From Nocardioides sp. YR527 (GTDB lineage: Bacteria; Actinomycetota; Actinomycetes; Propionibacteriales; Nocardioidaceae): DNA of 64,000 bases. Below, in pieces: positions 18,257 through 27,559 of the stretch. The DNA lies in the NCBI RefSeq assembly GCF_900101045.1, contig NZ_FNFN01000004.1:248001-312000 (forward strand). Reading direction: 5' to 3'. The number at the start of each line of letters is the position of its first letter. The stretch's first letter is position 1. The notes under the pieces were generated by a model. The model did not search any database and was not told where the DNA came from. It was given only the letters and a program-made list of their open reading frames with translations. Made by a program: the position numbers and the translations under genes.

Positions 18257-19176
18257 TGCTCGCCCTCGCTTTCGATGTCGGCGGCACCTCGGTGCGCGGA
18301 GCCGTGGTGGGCGCCGCCGACGTGGTGCTGGCCGAGTCGCGGGTCGCCACCCGACCCGGTCCAGCAGTCCTCGACGACATCGGGCGGATGGGCGAGGAAC
18401 TGCTCGCCGGCTTGAGCCCCACGGCCCGGGCCGGGGTCGCTGGGGTCGGAATCGCCTTCCCCGGTCTCGTCGACACCGACGCCGGTATCTCCCGCAGGGC
18501 CGTCAACCTCGGTCTCGTCGACACCCTCGTGGCGGCCCCGCTCGCCGAGCGCCTGGGCCTCCCGGTCACGGTCGCGCACGACACGGCCGCCGCCGCGGCC
18601 GCGATCTGGGCGGACGCCGGGTCACCGGCCTCCGCGCTCGTCGCCGTGCTCGGGACGGGCGTCGCCGCGGTGACGTACGTCGAGGGGAGGGCGGTCGTCG
18701 GTGTCTCGGGGCAGGCCGGAGAGCTCGGCCACCTGGTGGTCGACCCGGCCGGGCCGCCGTGCGTCTGCGGGCTGCGCGGCTGCGTGGAGACGCGCGCGGG
18801 CGCCCGCGCCATGCTGGAGACGTACGCATCGCGGGGCGGTGACACCGGGGTCACCGGCGTCGCCGACCTGGTCGCGCGGACTCGGCACGACCCGCTCGCC
18901 GCCCAGGTCTGGTCCGAGGCGATCACCGCCCTCGCCGACGGCTTCCTCGCCGTAGGAGCGCTGCTCGCGCCCGGCGAGATCATCCTGGGTGGCGGCGTCG
19001 CCGAGGCCGGGGGAGACCTGCTCGACCCGCTGCGGGACCGGATGCGCGAGCGCGCCGGCGTGACCGCGGTCCCGCCGGTGCGCCTCTCCTCGCTCGGCGG
19101 CCGGGCCGGCCTGATCGGCGCCGCCAGACTGGCACTCGCCGCGACGGGGCCGGAGTCCCGGGGGAAGCGCGCATGA
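18256..19176 (+). CDS. ROK-family amino-sugar kinase
   Basis: 306 residues. The ATG shares its A with the agaS stop (a GTG three bases upstream is an alternative). ATP-binding DVGGTSVRG is at the N-terminus. The ROK zinc signature CxCGxxGCxE is perfect (CVCGLRGCVE), preceded by the catalytic-type GELGH. In this operon the expected reaction is phosphorylation of GalNAc or galactosamine at O6. No PTS is present, so a cytosolic kinase is needed. GlcNAc cannot be excluded as a substrate. Confidence 0.88.
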   Translation: MLALAFDVGGTSVRGAVVGAADVVLAESRVATRPGPAVLDDIGRMGEELLAGLSPTARAGVAGVGIAFPGLVDTDAGISRRAVNLGLVDTLVAAPLAERLGLPVTVAHDTAAAAAAIWADAGSPASALVAVLGTGVAAVTYVEGRAVVGVSGQAGELGHLVVDPAGPPCVCGLRGCVETRAGARAMLETYASRGGDTGVTGVADLVARTRHDPLAAQVWSEAITALADGFLAVGALLAPGEIILGGGVAEAGGDLLDPLRDRMRERAGVTAVPPVRLSSLGGRAGLIGAARLALAATGPESRGKRA

Positions 19177-20081
19177 TCATCACGGTCACCCTCAACCCGG
19201 CGATCGACGTGACCTACCGGCTCCCACGGCTGACCGTTGGCGAGGTCCACCGGGTCGCCGAGGTCAGCACCCGGCTCGGGGGCAAGGGCGTGAACGTCGC
19301 CCGGGTGCTCCACCAGCTGGGCGAGCCGACCCACGCCGTCGGCCTCGCCGACGAGGCCTTCGCCGACGCCCTCGCGAAGGAGCTGCCCTCGACCTTCCTG
19401 CCCGAGCTGGAGGACGTACGCCGCACCCTGGTCGTCGTCGCAGAGTCGACGACCTCGCTGTGGGAGCCGGGCCAACAGGCGGCCGCCGGTGCCGACGGCA
19501 GGCTGCTCGACCTCCTGGCCGACCGGATCCCGGCCGCGACGGCCGTCGTCGTCTCCGGCAGCCTGGCACCCGGTGTGCCCGCCGACCTCCCGGCACGGAT
19601 CGCGAGGATCGCGGCCGCCGCCGGCGTACCGGTTCTCCTGGATCTCGACGACGCGGCGCTGGCCGCCGCGGTCGGCACCGGCGCCGTCCTGACCCCCAAC
19701 GAGGACGAGGCCGCGCGCCTGCTCGGGCATGCCCTCGAGGACCCCGCCGCCGCGGTCACCGAGCTCGCCGCCCGCCACGGTGGCCCGGTCGTGCTGACCC
19801 GCGGCCACCACGGGCTGGTCGCCTACGCCGACGGCGGCTGCTGGCAGGTGCGCCCGCCCGCCGGGGTGAGCGGGAACCCGACCGGCGCAGGCGACGCGAC
19901 CGCCGCCGGGATCGCCCGCGGTCTGGCCCGGGGCCGGCCGTGGCCCGAGATCCTGCGCGACGCCGCTGCCCTGGGTGCCGGCGCGGTGGTCGCGCCGGTG
20001 GCCGGAGAGATCGACCCCGATGCGTACCCGTCGTTCCTGGCGGAGGTCAGGGTCAGACGAATCGACCGCAAGGAGCCCTGA
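19173..20081 (+). CDS. PfkB-family hexose-phosphate kinase (tagatose-6-phosphate kinase type)
   Basis: 302 residues. ITVTLNPAIDVTYRL and STRLGGKGVNVARVL at the start and the NPTGAGDA active-site motif near the end define the 1-phosphofructokinase/LacC branch of PfkB. The ATG overlaps the ROK stop by 4 bases. Context points to tagatose-6-phosphate as the substrate, giving tagatose-1,6-bisphosphate for the next gene product; fructose-1-phosphate is the alternative. Confidence 0.9.
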   Translation: MIITVTLNPAIDVTYRLPRLTVGEVHRVAEVSTRLGGKGVNVARVLHQLGEPTHAVGLADEAFADALAKELPSTFLPELEDVRRTLVVVAESTTSLWEPGQQAAAGADGRLLDLLADRIPAATAVVVSGSLAPGVPADLPARIARIAAAAGVPVLLDLDDAALAAAVGTGAVLTPNEDEAARLLGHALEDPAAAVTELAARHGGPVVLTRGHHGLVAYADGGCWQVRPPAGVSGNPTGAGDATAAGIARGLARGRPWPEILRDAAALGAGAVVAPVAGEIDPDAYPSFLAEVRVRRIDRKEP

Positions 20082-20082
20082 C

Positions 20083-20934
20083 ATGCCCCTGGTACCGATG
20101 TCCCTCCTGCTCGACGACGCCCGCGGGACCGGACGTGGGCTGGGCGCGATGAACGTCATCCAGCTCGAGCTGGCCGAGGCGATCGTGGCCGGCGCCGAGC
20201 AGGCCGGCCGTCCCGTCGTCCTGCAGATCTCCGAGAACACCGCCGACTACCGCGGCGCCCTCGCGCCGCTGCTGCGCGCCACCATCGCGATCGCGGAGCG
20301 CGCCACGGTCCCGGTGTGCGTGCACCTGGACCACGCGACCCGGGTCGAGCTCGTCGAAGAGGCCGTCGAGCTGGGCTGTCCCTCGGTGATGTTCGACGCC
20401 TCCAAGCTCGACTACGACTCGAACGTGGCCGCTACCGCCAAGGTCGCCGCCTGGTGCCACGAGCGCGGCGCCTCCATCGAGTCCGAGCTCGGCGAGGTCG
20501 GCGGCAAGGACGGTGTGCACGCGCCAGGGGTCCGCACCCAGCCGGCCGAGGCCGCGGCGTACGTCGAGGCCACCGGGGTCGACGCGCTCGCGGTCGCGGT
20601 CGGCTCCTCGCACGCGATGACGACGCGTACGGCCTCGCTCGACAACGACCTCATCGCCCGGCTCGCCGCTGCCGTCGAGGTGCCCCTCGTGCTGCACGGC
20701 TCCTCCGGGGTCCCCGACGAAGGCATCGTCGCGGCGATCGCCGCGGGGATGACCAAGGTCAACATCGCGACCCATCTCAACGCGACCTTCACCCGTGCCG
20801 TCCGCGCGGCGCTGAGCGACGGGGCGTTGGTCGACCCGCGCAAGTACCTCGGCGTCGGCCGCGACGCGGTCGCCGGCGAGGCTGCGCGACTGCTCGCGCT
20901 CATCGGTGGACCAAGGGTGGACCGGGCTGTGTGA
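20083..20934 (+). CDS. Class II tagatose/fructose-bisphosphate aldolase (KbaY/GatY-like)
   Basis: 283 residues from ATG 20083 (AAGGAG upstream, one base after the kinase stop). Zinc-site and substrate motifs are present: VHLDHATR, FDASKLDYDSN, ESELGEVGGKDG and LHGSSGVPDEG. It cleaves a ketose bisphosphate to dihydroxyacetone phosphate and glyceraldehyde-3-phosphate, the last step of the tagatose route. Tagatose rather than fructose specificity is inferred from the operon. Confidence 0.92.
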   Translation: MPLVPMSLLLDDARGTGRGLGAMNVIQLELAEAIVAGAEQAGRPVVLQISENTADYRGALAPLLRATIAIAERATVPVCVHLDHATRVELVEEAVELGCPSVMFDASKLDYDSNVAATAKVAAWCHERGASIESELGEVGGKDGVHAPGVRTQPAEAAAYVEATGVDALAVAVGSSHAMTTRTASLDNDLIARLAAAVEVPLVLHGSSGVPDEGIVAAIAAGMTKVNIATHLNATFTRAVRAALSDGALVDPRKYLGVGRDAVAGEAARLLALIGGPRVDRAV

Positions 20935-20994
20935 CCTACGTTACAGTCGCCCTCGACTTCGATTGATTCTGACTAATTAGGGCGTGATGTGATC

Positions 20995-23900
20995 ATGTTC
21001 AATCAATCATTGAGACGGGCGCTGGTCGCGGGAGTCGCGCTGACTGCGGGCCTGGTCGCACTCAGCCCGGTCAGCTCCGTGGCCGCCGAGGCGACGAGCG
21101 AGCTCGGCGGCGTCACCGGCTTCGAGCGCGACGGCGACAGCTACACCTTCGAGTCCGGCGAGGCCGCGCTGCGCGTGACCTTCGAGGACGCCGACATGGT
21201 GCGCGTACGCCTGGCCCCGAACGGCGAGTTCGACGACCCGGCCAACGACGACCCCACCGAGCCCGGGGCTCCGGACGCCGACATCGTCGTCAAGCGCGAC
21301 TATCCCGGTGGGCGGTCGGAGGTGAAGGAGAGCGGCGCGGCGTACGTCATCAGCACCGCCAAGGCCGTGCTGACCGTGACCAAGCAGCCGATCACCCTGC
21401 GCCTGACCGATCCGGCCGGGAAGGTGCTGATGGCGGAGGCCTCACCGCTGACCTGGGACGACCAGGGCACCGCCCAGCACCTGGAACGCGGCGCCGAGGA
21501 GCAGTTCTTCGGCGGCGGCATGCAGAACGGGCGGTTCAGCCACCGTGGCGAGACGATCAAGATCTCGCGCGACTTCAACTGGAACGACGGCGGCAACCCG
21601 AACGCGGTGCCGTTCTACCTCTCTTCCCGTGGCTACGGGGTCCTGCGCAACACCTTCGCGGCCGGCAGCTACGACTTCGGGGCGCCGACCACCACCACCC
21701 ACGACGAGCAGCGCTTCGACGCCTACTACTTCGTCGGTGACGCCGAGCGGGTCATCGACTCCTACACCGAGCTGACCGGCCGCCCGGTCGCGGTCCCGAT
21801 GTACGCCCTGGAGGTCGGCGACGCCGACTGCTACCTCCACAACGCCAACCGCGGCGAGCGCGAGACCCTGCGCGACTCGACCGCGATCGCCGAGGGCTAC
21901 GCCGAGCACGACCTGCCGCTGGGCTGGATGCTCGTCAACGACGGCTACGGCTGCGGCTACGAGGACCTGGCCGAGACCGGCGACATGCTGAACGACCACG
22001 GCGCCGAGCTGGGGCTGTGGACCGAGGACGACCTGACCGAGCAGGAGACCGAGGTCAAGGCCGGCGTCCGGGTTCGCAAGACCGACGTCGCCTGGGTCGG
22101 CCCGGGCTACCGCTTCGCGCTGGACGCCTGCGAGCAGGCCCGCGACGGCATCGAGACCAACAGCGCCGACCGCTCGACCGTCCTCACCGTCGAGGGCTGG
22201 GCCGGCACCCAGCGCTGCGCCGCGGTGTGGAGCGGCGACCAGTCCGGAAGCTGGGACTACATCCGCTGGCAGATCCCGACGTACGCCGGCTCCACCATGT
22301 CCGGCCAGCACCTGGCCACCGGCGACGTCGACGGCATCTTCGGCGGCAGCGCGGAGACGTACGTCCGCGACATGCAGTGGAAGATGTTCCTGCCGATGAC
22401 CTACCTGATGAGCGGCTGGGCGGCCTCCGACAAGCAGCCGTGGCGCTACGGCGAGCCGTACACGTCGATCAACCGGAAGTACCTGAGCCTCCACGAGCGG
22501 CTGCTGCCCTACTTCTACACGCACACGATGCGGGCCAACCGCAACGGTGTCGGTGCCGTCAAGCCGCTCTACCTCAACTACCCCGAGGACCCGAAGACCT
22601 GGGGCGACGAGGTCAAGTACGAGTTTCTCGCCGGTGACGACTTCCTGGTCGCCCCGGTCTACGAGGACGCCACGACCCGCGACGGGATCTACCTCCCCGA
22701 GGGCACCTGGGTCGACTACTGGAGCGGCCGGGTCCACCAGGGACCGACCACGATCGACGGCTACAAGGCCCCTCTCGACACGCTGCCGCTGTTCGTACGC
22801 GCCGGCGCGGTCGTGCCGCAGTTCCCCGAGGGCACGCTCGACTGGCAGCAGGGCAAGAAGTCGGGCCGGCTCGATCTGGACATCTACCCGCAGGGATCCT
22901 CCTCGTTCGTGAACTACGAGGACGACGGGCGCAGCCAGGCGCACGCCTCGGGCGAGTCCGCCACCCAGGAGTTCGAGGTCGACGCCCCCGAGCAGGGCCG
23001 CGGCCGCGTCGTGGTGCGGCTGGGCGAGGTCGACGGCTCCTACGCCGGCAAGCCCGCCTCGCGTGCGTACGGACTCAGCGTGCACGCCGATGCCGAGCCG
23101 GGCAGCGTGGAGCTGGGCGGAGACGAGCTGCCGCAGCGGGCCTCGAAGGAGGAGCTCGAGGGCGCGGCGACCGGATGGTTCCACGACTCCACGACCGGCA
23201 TCACGTCGGTGAAGACCGGGAAGCTGCCCACGTCCTCAGCGGCCGTGGTCGCGCTGAACGGGTCCTCGGCGGTCGGCGGTGCCCACCCGGGCGACCGCGA
23301 CGTGAGCCTCGACGCAGCGACCTCCGCGATCGCGGTCGCCGGTGAGGCCGGAGAGGTCAGCGCCACCTTCACCAACGACACCGGCTCCCGCGTGAAGCTC
23401 CAGTCGATCACGGCCACGGCCCCCGAGGGCTGGGACGTACGCCCGGGTGCCGCGGTGTCGGGGTCGCTCGCGCCCGGTGCCTCCCGCACCGCGACGTTCA
23501 GCGTCACGCCCCCGGCGGACGCCTCACCCGGCCGGGTGAAGATCGACACGACCGCGACCTACGTGGCCCACGACCGGACGTATGCCGTGACCGACTCGGC
23601 CACGACCACGCTCGCCCACCCGGACCTGGCCTCGGCGTTCAACAACGTGGGTGTCACCAGGGCCGAGGATCCCGGACCCGGCGACATCGACGGCGGCGGC
23701 AGCAGCTTCCTCGCCGACAAGCTCGCCGAGAAGGGGGTCACTCCCGGCGCGACGGTGAGCGCCAACGGCTTCGACTTCACCTGGCCGGACTCGGAGCCCG
23801 GCACCCAGGACAACGTCGCCTCCGGTGGCGAGACCATCCGGATCAACGGCCGGGGCAACGCGCTGGCCTTCCTGGGGACCGGCACCAGCCTCTCGGCCTC

Positions 23901-24597
23901 CGCGAAGGCGACCGTCCACTACACCGACGGCACCTCCGGCACCGGGACGCTCGGCTTCCCCAACTGGTGCTGTGCGGCGACCGACAGCTACGGCGCCGAG
24001 GTGGCCGTCACCACGCTCGGGAAGAACACCCCGAACGGACCGGCGTACCCGACGGTCTCCTACCGCCTGTTCACCAAGACCCTGCGCACCGACCCGGCCA
24101 AGGAGATCGCCGCGGTCACCCTGCCCGCCAACGCCGCCGTGCACGTGTTCGCGATGACCGTCGGCGACGAGGAGGTCGTTCCGCCGGCCCTGGCCGACGG
24201 CCAGTACTCGCTCGGCAACGTCGCCTCCGGGCTCGCGCTCGATGCCGCCGGTGCGACCACCGAAGGCCAGCTGACCACGTCGGCCGTCGGGGCGGCGGCC
24301 TCGCAGAAGTGGGTGGTCACCCGGAACGAGGACGACGGCAGCTATCAGCTGAAGAACGCCGGCACGGGTCTGTGTGCCGACGTCGCCTACAGCTCGACGA
24401 CGAGCGGCGACCCGGTCGTGGAGTACACCTGCACCGGCACGCCCAACCAACGCTGGGTGATCGCGGCCGACGGCGCGGCACTGAAGATCGCGGCAAAGCA
24501 CAGCGGCCTCAGCCTGACCGCCGGCGCCGAGGGGCTGGTGATCCAGCAGACCGACAGCGCGACCGGGTCCCAGCGCTGGCGCGCCACGCCGAACTAG
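20995..24597 (+). CDS. Secreted GH31 glycosidase, probable alpha-N-acetylgalactosaminidase, with NEW3 and ricin-B domains
   Basis: About 1200 residues (ATG 20995; GTG 20989 also possible). A signal peptide ends near SVAAEA. The GH31 catalytic domain spans about 60-690. KTDVAW (D364) fits the nucleophile and WSGDQSG (D415) the acid/base. The variant KTD, in place of the usual W-x-D-M-N-E, fits the GH31 branch that includes the Enterococcus faecalis alpha-GalNAcase acting on Tn antigen. A NEW3 domain (about 760-870), a lectin-like domain (about 880-1060) and a ricin-B/CBM13 repeat (about 1070-1200) follow. Its place directly after the GalNAc operon supports the substrate call. Confidence 0.85.
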   Translation: MFNQSLRRALVAGVALTAGLVALSPVSSVAAEATSELGGVTGFERDGDSYTFESGEAALRVTFEDADMVRVRLAPNGEFDDPANDDPTEPGAPDADIVVKRDYPGGRSEVKESGAAYVISTAKAVLTVTKQPITLRLTDPAGKVLMAEASPLTWDDQGTAQHLERGAEEQFFGGGMQNGRFSHRGETIKISRDFNWNDGGNPNAVPFYLSSRGYGVLRNTFAAGSYDFGAPTTTTHDEQRFDAYYFVGDAERVIDSYTELTGRPVAVPMYALEVGDADCYLHNANRGERETLRDSTAIAEGYAEHDLPLGWMLVNDGYGCGYEDLAETGDMLNDHGAELGLWTEDDLTEQETEVKAGVRVRKTDVAWVGPGYRFALDACEQARDGIETNSADRSTVLTVEGWAGTQRCAAVWSGDQSGSWDYIRWQIPTYAGSTMSGQHLATGDVDGIFGGSAETYVRDMQWKMFLPMTYLMSGWAASDKQPWRYGEPYTSINRKYLSLHERLLPYFYTHTMRANRNGVGAVKPLYLNYPEDPKTWGDEVKYEFLAGDDFLVAPVYEDATTRDGIYLPEGTWVDYWSGRVHQGPTTIDGYKAPLDTLPLFVRAGAVVPQFPEGTLDWQQGKKSGRLDLDIYPQGSSSFVNYEDDGRSQAHASGESATQEFEVDAPEQGRGRVVVRLGEVDGSYAGKPASRAYGLSVHADAEPGSVELGGDELPQRASKEELEGAATGWFHDSTTGITSVKTGKLPTSSAAVVALNGSSAVGGAHPGDRDVSLDAATSAIAVAGEAGEVSATFTNDTGSRVKLQSITATAPEGWDVRPGAAVSGSLAPGASRTATFSVTPPADASPGRVKIDTTATYVAHDRTYAVTDSATTTLAHPDLASAFNNVGVTRAEDPGPGDIDGGGSSFLADKLAEKGVTPGATVSANGFDFTWPDSEPGTQDNVASGGETIRINGRGNALAFLGTGTSLSASAKATVHYTDGTSGTGTLGFPNWCCAATDSYGAEVAVTTLGKNTPNGPAYPTVSYRLFTKTLRTDPAKEIAAVTLPANAAVHVFAMTVGDEEVVPPALADGQYSLGNVASGLALDAAGATTEGQLTTSAVGAAASQKWVVTRNEDDGSYQLKNAGTGLCADVAYSSTTSGDPVVEYTCTGTPNQRWVIAADGAALKIAAKHSGLSLTAGAEGLVIQQTDSATGSQRWRATPN

Positions 24598-24642
24598 GGC
24601 GGTGGCGGGCACCCCGGTCGCACTGCTTACATGACCCTCAGG

Positions 24643-24659
24643 CACCGCGTCGTGCGGTG
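24643..24659 (+). terminator. Small hairpin after the GH31 gene
   Basis: Six-base arms (CACCGC / GCGGTG) with a 5-base loop lie 46 bases after the stop. This is a weak terminator candidate. Confidence 0.35.
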
Positions 24660-24679
24660 AGCGGGGAGGGTGGTGAGAG

Positions 24680-26806
24680 GTGCGGCCGGGGAGTCGTCGT
24701 GAGGTGGCGCTCTGCGCTGTCCTCGTGCTGATCGCCCTCGGGTGGATCCTCACCGGGCTCCGCGCCGACTCCGGCGAGCTGCACGAGGCTCCGGTGGTGC
24801 TGGTCGGTCCCGACGTCGTCACGGCGCCGCTCGTGAAGCAGGCCAGCGCGGTGCCGGGGCGGCCGTTCTCGGCCGGCGCGGTCGAGGACCCGGCCGAGGC
24901 GGCGGAGCTGCTGGCGAGCGGAGACGTCGTCGCGGTGCTCGAGCTCGATCTCTCCGGCACGCAGGACCAGCTGCGGCTGGCCACCGCTCATCGGCCGGCG
25001 CTCGCTCGTGCGATCCGGGCGGAGGTCGCGCGGATCGAGAAGACGCGGGGGAGGAGCGTCGCGCTCGTCTCCTCCTCCGCTGACCGACACGAGGCGCGGT
25101 CCTTCTCGCCGATCACCTTCGCGACGGCCCTGGCCGGCTTCCTGCTGGTGTGTGTGGTCTCGCTCGTGTGGGGACCGCTGGCACGTACGCTTCCTCGGCT
25201 ACTGGCGCGACTGACCGCCCTCGCCGCGCTGGCGGTGGGTGCGGGCGTCCTCGGCTGGCTGCTCGCCGGGTCGGTGCCGGTCGGGTTGGTCCTCGCTGCC
25301 ACGGTGGTCGCCGCGGGTGCCCTCACCTTCGCCTGCGAGATCGTCGGCGGACTGCCGGGCCTGCTGTTCGCAGCGGCGCTGATCCTCGCCGGGCCGCTGC
25401 CCCTCGTCCTCGCCGGTGATCGGCTGCTCCTCTCCGAGCCGTGGTCGACCGGCGCCGGATGGACGATCGCGGGGGCCGCGGAGGCTCTGCTCTGGGCCGC
25501 GTCCGGAGCCGGTCGCGACGGCATCGTCCAGCCGATCGTGACCATCGCCGGCTCGGCGCTGCTCGGTCTGGTCGTGCTGGTGGCGACCCGATGGCTGGTG
25601 CGAGGTCTCGCCGCACCCGAGGACGCTCAGGTCTCAGTGGGAGGGTGGCGCAGGGCCCTCGGCCTGGTGCTGGTCTCGGCCACCTGCCTCACGGTGCTTG
25701 CGACCGCGCTGACCTCCGCGCTGCACGGCGAGGCCGTGCCACGACCGCTGGCCAGTCTCGCCTCGACGACCCAGTGCGTACCTTCGGGTCCGGTCGAGGA
25801 CGTCGACGACCTCAACCGGATCACCAGGCTGCGCGCCGAGCCGGCCCTCCAGGGCGGTGACGTGGGGGTCAGCGCCACGCTGGGGGACGGGCGGAGCATC
25901 TGGATGTTCGGCGACACCTTGCGCGACAAGAAGCTTCCCGGCGCCGGTTTCGTACGCAACTCGATGCTGCTCGTCGAGCCCGACTGCCTGCAGGTCGTGC
26001 TCCCGGAGTCCGGCGGTGCCGTCATCCCCGACCGGGAGGACGGCGTGGGCTACTGGCCGATGTCGGTGACCTCGCTCGACAAGCCGGGTTACGCGCTCGT
26101 CGTCGTGGCCGCGCAGCGGGTGCGTACCACCGACTCCGACGACGTGTTCGGCTTCGAGGCGCTCGGGCCGGCCATCGCCCAGTTCGTGGTCCCGGACGGG
26201 GGAGTCCCGCAGCTGATCGCCGTCACCGACATCGGGGCCGACGACGCCGACACGAGGCGGCCGATGTGGGGCGCCGCGGCAGCGGTCTCGGGGGAGTGGC
26301 TCTACCTCTACGGCACCGCGCGCGAGCCCGACCCGGAGCTCGGCACCGGCTTCGCGCTCCACGTCGCCCGGGTGGCCCCGGACCACGTCGCGGACCCCGA
26401 CCGCTGGACCTACTGGGACGGCACCGCCTGGACCAAGCGGGCAGCGGCCTCGGCCGAGCTGATCCCCGCGACCGACGGCGTCTCCCAGACACTGAGCGTC
26501 TTCGAGCGCGACGGACGCTGGTACGCCTTCAGCAAGAGCAACGAGTTCCTCGGTGACGACCTGGTCTTCTGGACCTCCTCGTCACCGACGGGACCGTTCC
26601 GGGCACAGCCTCCGGTCGGCACCCTTCCCTCCGGGGTGGCACGTGGAGAGCTGCGCTACATGCCACTGGCCCATCCCGACATCCTCGAGCAACCCGGCTC
26701 GGTGATCGTCTCCTACAGCCGCAACAGCACCGACCTCGGTGCGGTCCTGCGCGACCCGCTGCTCTACCGGCCGAAGTTCATCCGGGTCGACCTCCCCGGC
26801 CGCTAG
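24680..26806 (+). CDS. Membrane protein fused to an extracellular DUF4185-type beta-propeller
   Basis: 708 residues from GTG 24680. A first membrane helix (about 9-27) is followed by an extracytoplasmic region with VVLVGPDVVTAPLV and LLASGDVVAVLELDL, as in YhgE/ABC-2-type permeases. About six to seven further helices span 135-345. The C-terminal 340 residues are a propeller: GDGRSIWMFGDTL, YWPMSVTSLDKPGYALVVV, WGAAAAVSGEWLYLYG, RWYAFSKSNEF and GSVIVSYSRNS fit DUF4185/GH43-like folds. The fusion of these two parts is unusual. The 3' end overlaps the convergent gene by 4 bases. Function unknown; a surface glycan-related role is possible given its glycosidase neighbours. Confidence 0.7.
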   Translation: MRPGSRREVALCAVLVLIALGWILTGLRADSGELHEAPVVLVGPDVVTAPLVKQASAVPGRPFSAGAVEDPAEAAELLASGDVVAVLELDLSGTQDQLRLATAHRPALARAIRAEVARIEKTRGRSVALVSSSADRHEARSFSPITFATALAGFLLVCVVSLVWGPLARTLPRLLARLTALAALAVGAGVLGWLLAGSVPVGLVLAATVVAAGALTFACEIVGGLPGLLFAAALILAGPLPLVLAGDRLLLSEPWSTGAGWTIAGAAEALLWAASGAGRDGIVQPIVTIAGSALLGLVVLVATRWLVRGLAAPEDAQVSVGGWRRALGLVLVSATCLTVLATALTSALHGEAVPRPLASLASTTQCVPSGPVEDVDDLNRITRLRAEPALQGGDVGVSATLGDGRSIWMFGDTLRDKKLPGAGFVRNSMLLVEPDCLQVVLPESGGAVIPDREDGVGYWPMSVTSLDKPGYALVVVAAQRVRTTDSDDVFGFEALGPAIAQFVVPDGGVPQLIAVTDIGADDADTRRPMWGAAAAVSGEWLYLYGTAREPDPELGTGFALHVARVAPDHVADPDRWTYWDGTAWTKRAAASAELIPATDGVSQTLSVFERDGRWYAFSKSNEFLGDDLVFWTSSSPTGPFRAQPPVGTLPSGVARGELRYMPLAHPDILEQPGSVIVSYSRNSTDLGAVLRDPLLYRPKFIRVDLPGR

Positions 26807-27513
26807 CGCCGCCCACGCCTGCGTTCGAGGCGTGGGTCGCCCGCCCGGATCAGGATGTCCTGGATGGTGAAGTTGGCTGCGATCGCCTCGCGCAGCCTCT
26901 CCAGGTTCTCCCGGATCGCCCGCATCTCCTCCCGCGGCTGCCGGTGCTCGAGATAGGCGCGGATGCGGCGTGCCTCGTCTTCTCGGGTGGGGTTGTCCCC
27001 GCCGAGCTCTTCGCGCAAGCTGTGGAGCACCATCCAGCGTGCGTCCCACGCAGGCCGGATATCCGGCCACCGGACTCCCTCCTCGCCCACCTCGACGCTC
27101 GTCGTTCCGAGTGGAAGATGGTCGAGCGTGAGCGCATAGGAGAGCGCGTCCAACGCCGAGCTCTTGATGCCGAGGAGGAAGTCGAGGGCGACGACTGACT
27201 GGCCGTCGAGCACCTGGAGCTCCCAGCTCAGCGCCTGGAGACGCTCGGTGATCGCCTTGATGTCGGAGATCTGCTCCGGCACCAGCTGGAGCAGATCTCC
27301 GCGCGCGGTGGCCGCCTCGTGGTCCGAGGCCCGGTCGTAGCGCTCCATCTGGGTGACGATCTGCTCGGCCCGCACCAGCACGTCGTTGATCTGTACGTAG
27401 ATGAGGAACAGGTCAGCCCCCAGGTAGGCCGCCTTGTCGCGTTCGTTCCTGCTCACGATCCCCGGAACGGCCTTGAGGACCACGTCGACGATGAGCTTGA
27501 CGAACTCGATCAT
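26803..27513 (-). CDS. Hypothetical alpha-helical protein
   Basis: 236 residues, not recognised. The first 20 residues (IEFVKLIVDVVLKAVPGIVS) are hydrophobic but amphipathic. The middle is helical with heptad character (VLVRAEQIVTQMERYDRA; ISDIKAITERLQALSWELQV). The C-terminal 60 residues are strongly charged (ERLREAIAAN, ending in RLERRRGRR). Codon bias matches that of its neighbours, so the gene is real. It is monocistronic and convergent with the preceding gene. Confidence 0.6.
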   Translation of the reverse strand: MIEFVKLIVDVVLKAVPGIVSRNERDKAAYLGADLFLIYVQINDVLVRAEQIVTQMERYDRASDHEAATARGDLLQLVPEQISDIKAITERLQALSWELQVLDGQSVVALDFLLGIKSSALDALSYALTLDHLPLGTTSVEVGEEGVRWPDIRPAWDARWMVLHSLREELGGDNPTREDEARRIRAYLEHRQPREEMRAIRENLERLREAIAANFTIQDILIRAGDPRLERRRGRR

Positions 27514-27559
27514 GCGGCGATCCTAGAGCGCCGGAGGCACTCGTTCCTGGGCTATCGGG

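Noticed and set aside
18228..24984. Long minus-strand frames (18228-20240, 21442-23184, 23524-24984)
   Set aside because: They are antisense shadows of the ROK, PfkB, GH31 and membrane-fusion genes with low-complexity composition and no ribosome sites.
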